Source: Nocardia sp.
Lineage (GTDB): Bacteria; Actinomycetota; Actinomycetes; Mycobacteriales; Mycobacteriaceae
Direction of reading: 5' to 3'
Assembly (NCBI RefSeq): GCF_025465275.1
Contig: NZ_JAODNK010000005.1
Coordinates: 1 to 64,000, forward strand
Length of the DNA: 64,000 bases
Shown: positions 54,115-61,817 of the stretch, piece after piece
How the letters are laid out: every line of letters starts with the position of its first letter
How positions within the stretch are numbered: position 1 is the stretch's first letter
Program-made: the position numbers and the translations under genes
The notes under the pieces: model-generated
The model's database searches: none
What the model saw: the letters and a program-made list of their open reading frames with translations, nothing else
Told to the model about the DNA's origin: nothing

Positions 54115-55764
54115 TCAGTTCACGCAGGGAATATCCGAGCCGATGGTCGTGGTGACCGCCTTGCCATTGTCGGGGGCGTCGGTGGTGGTGGCGGCCGCGG
54201 CGGCGACCGCCTTGGCGGTCGTCGTGGTGCCGCCGGTGGTCGAGGCCGCCGGGTCGAGGGTTTCCGGAAGCTCGAAATCGGTGCCCAGGACCAGCTTGAT
54301 ATGGCCCGCGGTGACATTCGAGGACGGGCTGCTGGAAATGCCGCCGAGCATATCGGTGAGCTGCTGGGCGTCGGCGTCGGCGCCGGTGCCGTAGTAGATG
54401 ACGGTGGAGGTGCCGTCCGAGGAGGTGGCATTGCTCACGTCACCGGTGGGAAATCCCTTGGCTCCCAGGGACTTCTGCAGTTTGGCCGCCATGCCGGGGG
54501 TGCCGGTGGCATTCACCACGTCGAGGGTGCTGGTGGGTGTGGTGCGGGGTGCGGCGGCGACGGCCGGCTGTTCGACACCGAACGCGCCGCGCACGGTCTT
54601 CTTGATGGCGACCGGATCGATGACGTTCACGTCTTGTCCGTCGACGGTGTCGTAGCGCAGGACGGGAAGGGTATTGAATTCGACCGACGGGGAACCCGCG
54701 CGGCCCACCGTGGTGATGAAATCGGTGAGATTCCACCCGTCCGACAGCACCACGTCCTTGTGCGCCACATCCATGAGCGCCTTGAGCTTGCCCAGATTGG
54801 TGAGCGTGCCGGAGTCCTTCAGCGATTTGGCCACCGAGGTGAGGAAGGCCTGCTGCCGGTGCGTGCGGTCGAGGTCGCCATTGTCCAGGCCGTGCCGCTG
54901 GCGCACGAAGGCCAGCGCGTCGGAGCCGTCGAGATGTTGCTTGCCGGCGGGGAATTGCGCCCCGGAGTAGTAGCTGTCGTCCACCGCGTGATTGAGGCAG
55001 ACATCGACGCCACCGAGCGCGGTCGCCAGATCGTAGAAGCCGGAGAGTGACACCTCGGCGAAACGGTTGATGGGTACGCCCGTGAGCGCCTTCACCGTCT
55101 GCACGATCGACGTGCGACCGGCTACCCGGCCCTGTCGCTCGAGGTCGACCTTGTCGGTGACGCCTTGTGCCTTGAGCTTCTCCTCGACCATGTACTTCTT
55201 CAGGCCGTACGACTCTTTGATCTTGGCGTGGTCGTAGCCCGTGATGCCGGATACCGGTACGTAGTCGTCGCGCGGGATGGAGAAGGCGACGATCTTCTTC
55301 ATATCCTTCGGAATATGCACGAGGATCAGGGAATTGGCGTTGTAGCCGCCTTCTGTCCCGTCGCCGGCGTGCAGCTGGTCGAGGATCTCCTTGGGCAGAT
55401 CGTTGCCGTTGAGGTCTTTTCGAGTATCCAGGCCGATGAGCAGGATATTGATATCGCCGTCGAGGCTCTGGTCCTCCGCGGCGATGCCACCGGATCTGGT
55501 GAAACCCTGATCGAGGCTGGTCTCCCCGTACCAGACGGCACCGGTGATGCCGATCACCCCGACGGCGACCAGCGACATGACACCGCGGCCCGCGTAGCGC
55601 AGTCGTTTCGATTGCGCGGAGGCCGGAGCTTCCGCGGCGCGGCGATGCGAATTCGGCCGGGCGCGGCGCGTGCGCCGGGGTTCGGTCGGGGGCGTCTCAG
55701 CTGACTTGCGCGCACCGCCGGTGGGGCGGTAAACGGGGAGCTGTTCAGTGTCGTCGTCGTACAT
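54115..55764 (-). CDS. LytR-CpsA-Psr family cell-wall glycopolymer ligase
   Basis: A 549-residue type II membrane protein: cytoplasmic basic N-terminus, one transmembrane helix (GVMSLVAVGVIGITGAVWYG, about 61-80), then the extracellular LCP domain (about 100-300: INILLIGLDTR, SIPRDDYVPV, GRTSIVQTVKALTGVPINRFAEVSLSGFYDLATALGGVDVCL, ALAFVRQRHGLDNGDLDRTHRQQAFL) and a LytR_C domain (TLDVVNATGTPGMAAKLQKSLGAKGF, about 420-510). The arginines and aspartates that bind polyprenyl pyrophosphate are present. In mycolata such enzymes join arabinogalactan to peptidoglycan. ATG 55764. The C-terminal tail is Thr/Ala-rich. Confidence 0.9.
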   Translation of the reverse strand: MYDDDTEQLPVYRPTGGARKSAETPPTEPRRTRRARPNSHRRAAEAPASAQSKRLRYAGRGVMSLVAVGVIGITGAVWYGETSLDQGFTRSGGIAAEDQSLDGDINILLIGLDTRKDLNGNDLPKEILDQLHAGDGTEGGYNANSLILVHIPKDMKKIVAFSIPRDDYVPVSGITGYDHAKIKESYGLKKYMVEEKLKAQGVTDKVDLERQGRVAGRTSIVQTVKALTGVPINRFAEVSLSGFYDLATALGGVDVCLNHAVDDSYYSGAQFPAGKQHLDGSDALAFVRQRHGLDNGDLDRTHRQQAFLTSVAKSLKDSGTLTNLGKLKALMDVAHKDVVLSDGWNLTDFITTVGRAGSPSVEFNTLPVLRYDTVDGQDVNVIDPVAIKKTVRGAFGVEQPAVAAAPRTTPTSTLDVVNATGTPGMAAKLQKSLGAKGFPTGDVSNATSSDGTSTVIYYGTGADADAQQLTDMLGGISSSPSSNVTAGHIKLVLGTDFELPETLDPAASTTGGTTTTAKAVAAAAATTTDAPDNGKAVTTTIGSDIPCVN

Positions 55765-55849
55765 GGCTATGTCGAGTCTGCCGGAGGAGGACGTCGCTGT
55801 CAGATCGGCCTCTGATTATGCCGGATTAAGCACCCTCCGGTGAATGAAA

Positions 55850-55868
55850 TTGCATAGATGTGCATAAC
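55850..55868. promoter_or_regulatory. ARG-box-like element upstream of the LCP gene
   Basis: TTGCATAGATGTGCATAA, an imperfect inverted repeat (TGCAT / GTGCATAA) that resembles the element before argC. It lies 86 bp upstream of the LCP start on the minus strand. Meaning uncertain. Confidence 0.25.
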
Positions 55869-55883
55869 AATCGCATGTGCGGC

Positions 55884-56291
55884 TCAGTCCTCGACGATGG
55901 CGATGGCGTCGATCTCGACCAGCATTTCGGCCCGTGGCAGGCCGGTGAAGACGGTGGTGCGGCTGGGCAGCACCGCGCCGCGGGTGTGTGCGGTGACGAA
56001 TTCGCCGTACGCGTCGTTCATGACGGTGAAATCCTCACGCTTGGTGAGGTAGACGCGCAGCATCACCACATCGTCGAAGCTCGCACCGCTCGCCTCGACG
56101 ATCGCCTTCACATTCTCGAGGGTCCGGATCGTCTGTGCCGCGACATCACCCGGGTACAGGTACTCATTGGTGACGGGGTCGACCGGACCCTGCCCGGAGA
56201 CCTGGACGAAGGGGCCCTTGCGCACGCCCTGCGAGAAAGTGTGCGCGGGCGCGGGCGCCTTGTCGGTGCGGATGGCGATCTTCTGGCTCAT
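55884..56291 (-). CDS. RidA family protein (enamine/imine deaminase)
   Basis: A 135-residue YjgF/YER057c/UK114 protein that should hydrolyse reactive enamine/imine products of PLP enzymes to keto acids. It opens MSQKIAIRTDKAPAPAHTFSQGVRKGPFVQVSGQGPVDP and ends with the active-site region VVMLRVYLTKREDFTVMNDAYGEFV..LPSRTTVFTGLPRAEMLVEIDAIAI. The key Arg of deaminating members is in SRTTV, where it sits at the usual place. The ATG at 56291 is 11 bp after the iclR stop. It is the third gene of the kinase–IclR–RidA operon, divergent from an operon starting with a PLP enzyme. Confidence 0.9.
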   Translation of the reverse strand: MSQKIAIRTDKAPAPAHTFSQGVRKGPFVQVSGQGPVDPVTNEYLYPGDVAAQTIRTLENVKAIVEASGASFDDVVMLRVYLTKREDFTVMNDAYGEFVTAHTRGAVLPSRTTVFTGLPRAEMLVEIDAIAIVED

Positions 56292-56302
56292 GGTCGGGCC
56301 TT

Positions 56303-57073
56303 TCAGTGGTCGGGGCTTGTGGTGCCCGGGCTCGGACTCCAGCCGAGCTCGGTGGAGGCGGCATCGGCGGCGGCGCGCACCTGCGGCAGCATGCCGAGTA
56401 CCTGGTCGTGATCGAGCAGCATGTCCGGCACCGACATCGACAGCGCGGCGATGACGGCGCCGGTGCCGTCGCGAATGGGGACGGCCACACAGTTGATAAA
56501 GCTCTCGTGCTCCTCGTGGTCCTCGGCATAGCCTTGGGCCACAACGAGTTCCAGCTCCGCTAGGTACTGCTCGGGAGTGCGGATGGTGCGATCGGTGAAG
56601 GGCCGGTACTCGATACCCTCGGCAATCGCGCGCCACTGTGTGCGCGGCAGCGCGGCGACGAGCACCTTGCCGACCGCGGTGCAGTGCAGTGCGGCGGGCC
56701 GCCCGATCCGCGAGTACATGCGGACGCTGTGGGTGGCGTCCAGTTTGTCGATGTAGACCGCCTGGCCGGATTCGTAGGTGGCCAGGTGCACGGTCTGGCC
56801 GGTGGCGGCATTGAGCGCGCTCAGGTGCGGCCGCGCCGCGATACGCACGTCGCGCCCCTCCAGTGAGCGATTGGCGAGCTCGAAAAGCCGTGAGCCCAGC
56901 CGGTATCGGTGCTCGAGGTCGTGGGTGACGAAGCGCTCACCCTCCATGGTCTGCAGTAGCCGCAGCACGGTGGACTTGTGCACGCCGAGCTGGGTTGCCA
57001 ACTGTTCCAGGGACTTCGGCTCCTCACCGAGTTGGGTGAGGATGGTGAGGGCGCGCAGCAGGCTCTGGCTCAT
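56303..57073 (-). CDS. IclR-family regulator
   Basis: A 256-residue regulator. Winged HTH: LLRALTILTQLGEEPKSLEQLATQLGVHKSTVLRLLQTMEGERFVTHD. The IclR effector domain begins YRLGSRLFELANRSLEGRDVRIAARPHLSALNAATGQTVHLATYE and contains AALHCTAVGKVLVAALP and INCVAVPIRDGTGAVIAALSMSVP. The ATG at 57073 overlaps the kinase TGA (ATGA). It probably controls both divergent operons through the inverted repeat at 58173-58188. The effector may be a pathway intermediate such as 2-keto-3-deoxygluconate, as for KdgR (inference). Confidence 0.92.
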   Translation of the reverse strand: MSQSLLRALTILTQLGEEPKSLEQLATQLGVHKSTVLRLLQTMEGERFVTHDLEHRYRLGSRLFELANRSLEGRDVRIAARPHLSALNAATGQTVHLATYESGQAVYIDKLDATHSVRMYSRIGRPAALHCTAVGKVLVAALPRTQWRAIAEGIEYRPFTDRTIRTPEQYLAELELVVAQGYAEDHEEHESFINCVAVPIRDGTGAVIAALSMSVPDMLLDHDQVLGMLPQVRAAADAASTELGWSPSPGTTSPDH

Positions 57074-58104
57074 GAGGGGACATTCTCGGGGATGGGCTGC
57101 GGCCGGGTGTAATTCATTTCCGCCCATTCGGAAGTACTCGCGGCGGAGCGGGATTCGAGGGTCGCCAGCGGCGGCAGCTCGGCCACGTCCCCGGTGCCGG
57201 TGAGCGCGGCGGCGGCGCACAGATGTCCGAAGCGCAGCAGCTGCTCGTGTGGGCGGTCCTGCAGCAGTGCCGCCAGATATCCGCCCGCGAAGGCGTCGCC
57301 CGCGCCGATGCGTTCGGTCACGTCGAGCTGCAGGGCGGGGACCTCGAGCCGGACCCGGTCGATGTATCCGGTCACCGAATGCTTGTCGTTCTTCACGATC
57401 AGGTGGCGCGGCTGCGGGAAGAGAGCGCGCAGCTGCTCGGCGTCGCCGACTCCGAAAACCGCTTCGGCCTCGTCCGCGCCGAGGAACACCACATCACTGC
57501 CGCGAATGTGGCGGGCCAGGACCTCCTGCGCGGATTCGCTGCGCCGCTCCCAGAGGGCCGGGCGATAGTTCAGGTCGAAGCTGATCAGGCGCTGCCCGCG
57601 CGGCTGCGCGAGCAGGGCCTGCGTGAACTCGGTGGCAGTGGGCGATAGCGCCGGGGTGATGCCGGTGAAGTGGATGACACCGGCCCCGTCGAGCAGTCGC
57701 GCGGCCGCGGTGAGATCGGCGGGGGACAGGGCGCTGGCGGCAGATCCGGTGCGGTAGTACAGCATTCGGCTGGCCCCGGCGTCCAGATCGCCCGGCCGGG
57801 AGGAGCCGCTGCCGCGCTCCTTCACGTACACGCCGGTGGGCCGGGCGGGATCGACGGTGACGGCGGAGGTGTCCACGCCACGCGCACCGAGATGCCGCAC
57901 CAGATACCGGCCGAAGCCGTCGTCGCCGACGCGGGAGATCCAGGCGGTCGGGATGCCGAGCTGCGCGAGCACCGTGGCCACATTCGCCTCGGCGCCCGCC
58001 GCACCGCGTTCGAAGGTGTGCGAGTCCTCCAGCGGGCCCGGCTGCGCGATCAGTACGGCCAATCCCTCGCCGACGGTGACCGCGCGCTTAGTCGCCTGGG
58101 TCAC
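57070..58104 (-). CDS. PfkB-family sugar kinase (probable 2-keto-3-deoxygluconate kinase)
   Basis: A 344-residue ribokinase-fold enzyme. Signature 1 is GGAEAN-like AGAEANVATVLAQLGIPTAWISRVGDDGFGRYLVRHL; signature 2 is DVTERIGAGDAFAGGYLAALL with the catalytic Asp in GAGDAF. ISFDLNYRPALW is typical of KDG kinases. GTG 58104 is used since AAGGAGA lies 5 nt before it. The kinase opens the operon with IclR and RidA and is divergent from an operon containing a KDPG aldolase; that context supports phosphorylation of 2-keto-3-deoxygluconate to KDPG. Another ketose acid is possible. Confidence 0.85.
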   Translation of the reverse strand: MTQATKRAVTVGEGLAVLIAQPGPLEDSHTFERGAAGAEANVATVLAQLGIPTAWISRVGDDGFGRYLVRHLGARGVDTSAVTVDPARPTGVYVKERGSGSSRPGDLDAGASRMLYYRTGSAASALSPADLTAAARLLDGAGVIHFTGITPALSPTATEFTQALLAQPRGQRLISFDLNYRPALWERRSESAQEVLARHIRGSDVVFLGADEAEAVFGVGDAEQLRALFPQPRHLIVKNDKHSVTGYIDRVRLEVPALQLDVTERIGAGDAFAGGYLAALLQDRPHEQLLRFGHLCAAAALTGTGDVAELPPLATLESRSAASTSEWAEMNYTRPQPIPENVPS

Positions 58105-58172
58105 ACCAATCTCCTTAGAACGGTTGCGGCTTTCGGTCTTCGTGTGCAGAATAACCACGCATAAACACTATG

Positions 58173-58188
58173 TGCAACACGCGTTGCA
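58173..58188. promoter_or_regulatory. IclR operator candidate in the divergent promoter region
   Basis: TGCAAC-ACGC-GTTGCA: perfect 6-bp arms around 4 bp, between the two divergent operons. Related fragments (GCAAAATACGCA) follow at once. Confidence 0.5.
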
Positions 58189-58243
58189 AAATACGCAATG
58201 CTATTCGGCTCTGAATCGGACGTACGAAATCGGAAGGAATGCC

Positions 58244-59563
58244 GTGGCTCTCGACAATGGCGTCGTCACAGCACTGGGCGACCGGAGGCTGGGACCGCAG
58301 CACAAAGCACTGCCGCCCGCCGCCTGGGGGCTGAGCGTGCGTGAATATCTGGCCACCGCACCGCATCTGGACGATTTGCAGACGCCGGTGCTGACCGTGG
58401 ACCGGGCGGCCGTCGACTCGAACCTCGCCGTCATGGCGCAGTGGACGCAGCAGGCCGGGGTCCGGCTCGCCCCGCACGGCAAGACCACCATGTCGCCGCA
58501 GCTGTGGCGCGAGCAGCTCGACGCCGGCGCATGGGGCATCACCTTGGCCACGGTGTGGCAGGTGCAGGTGGGCCGCTCGTTCGGGCTGGACCGCATCATG
58601 CTCGCGAACGCACTAGTCGATCCGGTCGGATTGCGCTGGGTCGCAGACGAATTGGCGGGCGATCCGGACTTCGAATTCTACAGCTGGGCCGATGGCCTCT
58701 CGACCGTGCACGAGATGGAACGGATCCTGGAGTTCGCGCCAGAGGGTGTGCGAGTGCCGGTGCTCGTGGAACTCGGTGGGCCGCACGGCCGTACCGGAGC
58801 CCGCACCCTGTCCGAGGCGTACGAGGTGGCCGAGGCCATCCACCACTCGCCGCGGCTGGTGCTTGCCGGTGTCGGTGGTTACGAGGGTGCGCTGGCGCAC
58901 GACCGCACTCCGAAAGGGCTTGCGGCCGTCCGGCATTACCTCGACGAGGTCGGCATTCTGCACCAGGAGCTGGCGGCGCAGGGACGCTACGAGGGTCGCG
59001 CGATTCTCACTGCCGGTGGCAGCGCCTACCCGGATCTGGTGGTGGAGCGGCTCGCTGGACTCGCGGATGAAGAAGGCACACAGGGTGTTCCGACCACGGT
59101 GGTGCTGCGCTCGGGCGCGTACCTGATCCACGACGACGGCTTCTACTCCGATATCTCCCCGCTCACGGCCGGCGGTGTGGCGCTGACCGGCGACGACCGC
59201 CCGCTGCGTGCGGGCATGCACGGCTGGGCGCGCAGCGTCTCCCGGCCGGAACCGGGGCTCGCGCTGCTCGATGCGGGCAAACGTGATCTCCCGTTCGATG
59301 AGGGGCTGCCGGTCCCGCAGCGTAGTGCGGGACCGGCAGCGAAACCGCTGCCCGAGGGGGCCGTGGTGACGGCCCTCAATGACCAGCACACCTTCCTGCG
59401 ACTGCCGGACGGCAGCGATGACGCGGTGCCGGTGGGTTCGGTGGTGCGACTGGGGCTTTCACATCCGTGCACGGCCTTCGACAAGTGGCGGCTCATTCCG
59501 GTGATCGACGACTCCGATGCCGAGCGGCCGCGCATCGTCGATTTCCTGCACACCTTCTTCTGA
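58244..59563 (+). CDS. PLP-dependent D-amino-acid aldolase/dehydratase (DSD1-like)
   Basis: A 439-residue fold-type III PLP enzyme of the D-threonine aldolase / D-serine dehydratase family. The PLP lysine is in APHGKTTMSPQLWREQ. Also visible are ITLATVWQVQV, VPVLVELGGPHGRTGART, AILTAGGSAYPDLV, and the C-terminal metal-binding part (RPEPGLALLDAGKRDLPFDEG, LNDQHTFLRLP, VRLGLSHPCTAFDKWRLIPVID) where a His and a Cys bind zinc in D-serine dehydratases (here H and C in LSHPC). The protein acts on beta-hydroxy-D-amino acids in known relatives. GTG 58244 with GGAAGGA. First gene of the operon, 10 bp before the deacylase. Confidence 0.88.
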   Translation: MALDNGVVTALGDRRLGPQHKALPPAAWGLSVREYLATAPHLDDLQTPVLTVDRAAVDSNLAVMAQWTQQAGVRLAPHGKTTMSPQLWREQLDAGAWGITLATVWQVQVGRSFGLDRIMLANALVDPVGLRWVADELAGDPDFEFYSWADGLSTVHEMERILEFAPEGVRVPVLVELGGPHGRTGARTLSEAYEVAEAIHHSPRLVLAGVGGYEGALAHDRTPKGLAAVRHYLDEVGILHQELAAQGRYEGRAILTAGGSAYPDLVVERLAGLADEEGTQGVPTTVVLRSGAYLIHDDGFYSDISPLTAGGVALTGDDRPLRAGMHGWARSVSRPEPGLALLDAGKRDLPFDEGLPVPQRSAGPAAKPLPEGAVVTALNDQHTFLRLPDGSDDAVPVGSVVRLGLSHPCTAFDKWRLIPVIDDSDAERPRIVDFLHTFF

Positions 59564-59573
59564 GCGGAATGTC

Positions 59574-61190
59574 ATGGCCGACTTACTGATTCGTGATATC
59601 GAGATATTCGACGGCACCGGGGCGGACCGGTACCGGGGTGATGTGGTGGTGAACGGCGGGCGGATCGCGCAGATCGCTCCGCCCGGCACGGTGACCGAGG
59701 CTGCCCGCATTATCGACGAGGGCGAGACCCTGGTGCTGGCGCCGGGTTTCATCGATATGCACGCCCACTCGGACCTGCACCTGCTCACCGAGCCGGGGCA
59801 CTTCGCCAAACTCAGCCAGGGCATCACCACGGAGGTGATCGGCCAGGACGGGCTCTCGTACGCGCCCATCGACGACGGGGCGCTGGCCGTGGTGCGTCGT
59901 CAGATCGCCGGTTGGAACGGCAATCCCGCCGATCTCGACTTCTCCTGGCGCACTGTCGCGCAATACCTGGATCGCCTGGATTCCTCGGGCATCTCGCCCA
60001 ATGCCGCCTACCTGGTGCCGCAGGGCACGCTGCGGCTCATGGTGGTGGGCAGCCAGAAGCGCGCCGCCACCGCCGCCGAGCTCGACCGGATGCGGACACT
60101 GCTCGCTCAGGCCCTGGCCGAGGGTGCGGTCGGCATGTCCAGCGGACTCACCTATACGCCCGGAATGTATGCCGACACTTCGGAACTCGCGGCCCTGTGT
60201 GAGGTGGTGGCCGCAGCGGGGGGCTTCTATGCGCCGCACACCCGCTCCTACGGCGCGGGCGCGCTCGAGGCGTACGCCGAGATGATCGAGCTGTCGCGGC
60301 GCACCGGCTGCGCCCTGCATCTCACGCACGCCACCATGAACTTCGGCGTAAACCGCGGGCGCGCACCGGAATTCCTCGCCATGGTCGACGCGGCCCTGGC
60401 GGACGGCTGCGATATCAGCCTCGATACCTATCCGTATCTCCCCGGCTCCACCACGCTTTCGGCATTGCTGCCCAGCTGGGCCATGTCCGGCGGACCCGAT
60501 GCGGCGCTCGAGCGCATTGCCGACCTGCCGACCCGGCTGCGCATCGTGGCCGATGTCAATGTGAACGGCTCCGACGGCTGCCATGGCGTGGCCGTGGAGT
60601 GGGAGACCATTCAGATCAGTGGCGTCGCGAATCGGGCGCTCGATGGCTATGTCGGGCGCACCGTCAGCGAGATCGCCGCCGACCGGGATATGCCGCCGGT
60701 CGAGGTGTTCTTCGACCTGCTGACCCGAGATCAGTTGGCCACCACCATACTTCAGCATGTCGGGCACGAGGAGAACGTGCGCGCCATCATGCGGCATGCG
60801 CGGCATATGGGCGGTAGTGACGCACTGCTGGTGGGGGAGCGCCCGCATCCGCGGGCCTGGGGCACCTTCCCCCGGTACCTGGGCCGCTACTCGCGGGAGC
60901 TCGGCGTATTCGGGCTCGAGGAATGCGTCCACCACCTCACCGGCCGTCCCGCGCAGCGGCTCCGGCTGCGCGAGCGCGGACTGATCCGGCCGGGTTACGC
61001 CGCCGATCTGGTGCTGTTCGACCCGCACACGGTGGCCGATACCGCCACCTTCGACAATCCCAAGCAGCAGGCGCGCGGCATTCCCTATGTACTCGTCAAT
61101 GGCGAATTCGCTCTCGACGCAGGCAAACCCACCGATGTGCGGGCCGGTCGCGCCCTGCGCATGGATTCCACTCGGAAGGAGACCCGTTGA
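59574..61190 (+). CDS. N-acyl-D-amino-acid deacylase family protein
   Basis: A 538-residue zinc amidohydrolase of the D-aminoacylase group that removes the acyl group from N-acyl-D-amino acids. N-terminal ADLLIRDIEIFDGTGADRYRGDVVVNGGRI, metal motif APGFIDMHAHSDLHLL, TTEVIGQDGLS, SSGLTYTPGMYADTSELAALCEVVAAAGGFYAPHTRSYG, HLTHATMNFG, DTYPYLPGSTTL, and the C-terminal RLRERGLIRPGYAADLVLFDP. The usual substrate-site HIRSE reads HTRSY here, a possible specificity change. ATG 59574. Its stop overlaps the TTG start of the aldolase gene (TTGA), indicating coupled translation. Confidence 0.88.
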   Translation: MADLLIRDIEIFDGTGADRYRGDVVVNGGRIAQIAPPGTVTEAARIIDEGETLVLAPGFIDMHAHSDLHLLTEPGHFAKLSQGITTEVIGQDGLSYAPIDDGALAVVRRQIAGWNGNPADLDFSWRTVAQYLDRLDSSGISPNAAYLVPQGTLRLMVVGSQKRAATAAELDRMRTLLAQALAEGAVGMSSGLTYTPGMYADTSELAALCEVVAAAGGFYAPHTRSYGAGALEAYAEMIELSRRTGCALHLTHATMNFGVNRGRAPEFLAMVDAALADGCDISLDTYPYLPGSTTLSALLPSWAMSGGPDAALERIADLPTRLRIVADVNVNGSDGCHGVAVEWETIQISGVANRALDGYVGRTVSEIAADRDMPPVEVFFDLLTRDQLATTILQHVGHEENVRAIMRHARHMGGSDALLVGERPHPRAWGTFPRYLGRYSRELGVFGLEECVHHLTGRPAQRLRLRERGLIRPGYAADLVLFDPHTVADTATFDNPKQQARGIPYVLVNGEFALDAGKPTDVRAGRALRMDSTRKETR

Positions 61191-61807
61191 CCTCCGCCAT
61201 GGACGTCATTCGAGCCGATCGTGTACTGACCGTGGTGCGGGCACCGGAGATTCCCGACCCGGCGGCGCTCGCCGAAGCGCTCGCCGGATCCGGAATCCGC
61301 GCCGTGGAACTGACTTTCACGACTCCGGGCGTGCTGGACTGTCTACGCAAGGCCGCCGATGGCGGACGCGGGGTCATGGGCGCGGGCACCGTGCGCACCG
61401 CCGAGCAGGCCGCCGCGGCCATCGACAGCGGCGCGCGATTCCTGGTGACGCCCGGGCTGTGCGCGGAGGTGGCCGAGGTGGCCACCCGGCGCGGAATCCC
61501 GGTTGTCATGGGCGCTTTGACCCCCACCGAGGTCATGCGGGCCATGGATCTGGGCGCGGCGGCGGTGAAGATCTTCCCCGCCCGCGTCTTCGGCCCCGCG
61601 TACTTCAAGGACCTGCGGGGGCCTTTTCCCGAGGCGCAATTGATCCCGTCCGGCGGGGTCAACGCCGGCAATGCCGCCGACTTCCTCGCCCAGGGCGCGG
61701 TAGCGGTCACCGCCGGTACGGATGTTGTCGCACCCGCCGATGTCGCGGCGGGGCGCTGGGCTGAAATCGCCACGCGGGCAGCATTGTTCGTTCGATCTTT
61801 GAACTGA
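61187..61807 (+). CDS. eda: KDPG/KHG aldolase family protein
   Basis: A 206-residue class I aldolase that cleaves 2-keto-3-deoxy-6-phosphogluconate to pyruvate and glyceraldehyde 3-phosphate. Motifs: ELTFTTPG (catalytic Glu), MGAGTVRTAEQAAAAIDSGARFLVTPG, and the Schiff-base Lys in AAAVKIFPARVFGPAYFKDLRGPFP, then LIPSGGVNAGNAADFLAQGAVAVTAGTDVV. TTG at 61187 is preferred because AAGGAG stands 5 nt before it; ATG 61199 would be 17 nt away. Translationally coupled to the deacylase; 10 bp before the permease gene. Confidence 0.9.
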   Translation: MTSAMDVIRADRVLTVVRAPEIPDPAALAEALAGSGIRAVELTFTTPGVLDCLRKAADGGRGVMGAGTVRTAEQAAAAIDSGARFLVTPGLCAEVAEVATRRGIPVVMGALTPTEVMRAMDLGAAAVKIFPARVFGPAYFKDLRGPFPEAQLIPSGGVNAGNAADFLAQGAVAVTAGTDVVAPADVAAGRWAEIATRAALFVRSLN

Positions 61808-61817
61808 GAGGTACACC

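Noticed and set aside
54115..54300. Possible frameshift in the LCP gene's Thr/Ala-rich C-terminus
   Set aside because: Frame is continuous to the stop, and such disordered tails are common in actinobacterial LCP proteins.
53386..55050. 554-codon plus-strand open frame
   Set aside because: Runs opposite two well-supported genes (PEP-mutase family and LCP); extreme Gly/Arg composition.
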